Origin: Actinomycetota bacterium
Lineage (GTDB): Bacteria; Actinomycetota; Actinomycetes; Actinomycetales; Microbacteriaceae
DNA: 34,146 nucleotides
Reading direction: 5' to 3'
Assembly (NCBI GenBank): GCA_013297625.1
Contig: JAAFHT010000016.1
Coordinates: 1 to 34,146 of the forward strand
In this document: piece by piece, positions 30,444 to 34,146 of the stretch
Position numbering within the stretch: position 1 is the first letter of the stretch
How the letters are laid out: the number at the start of each line of letters is the position of its first letter
The notes under the pieces: model-generated
Told to the model about the DNA's origin: nothing
The model's input: the letters and a program-made list of their open reading frames with translations, nothing else
Databases searched by the model: none
Program-made: the position numbers and the translations under genes

Positions 30444-34146
<3,703 letters not shown>

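Overview
The window is a GC-rich actinobacterial chromosome segment. Gene content and sequence style suggest Microbacteriaceae, but this is inferred and no search was run. It covers the conserved rpoC / str (rpsL-rpsG-fusA-tuf) / S10 (rpsJ-rplC-rplD-rplW-rplB-rpsS-rplV-rpsC-rplP-rpmC) supercluster, all on the minus strand. Two accessory modules are intercalated. A histidine-utilisation operon (hutH-hutU-hutG-hutI) with a divergent IclR regulator sits between tuf and rpsJ. A complete monoderm-type type IV pilus operon (pilB-pilT-pilC-pilA-V-W-X-D-M-N-O) sits between rpoC and rpsL. The most unusual local structure is an exact 121-bp direct repeat of the 3' end of the iclR gene (12095-12215 and 13175-13295, offset 1080 bp). 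It brackets a small segment carrying a lipoprotein gene and a 5'-truncated, frameshifted alpha/beta-hydrolase remnant. This looks like a recent integration or duplication scar, or an assembly chimera. Other points: a perfect 20-bp inverted repeat at the iclR/hutH divergent promoter, active-site variants in HutH (Cys-Ser-Gly) and HutG (GGDN), a Pro-rich tail on PilO, a Pro-rich N-terminal extension on PilT, a large PilX-like putative tip protein, and several strong intergenic hairpins. I saw no CRISPR array, tRNA, rRNA, transposase or integrase. No clearly novel defence or mobile system is evident.
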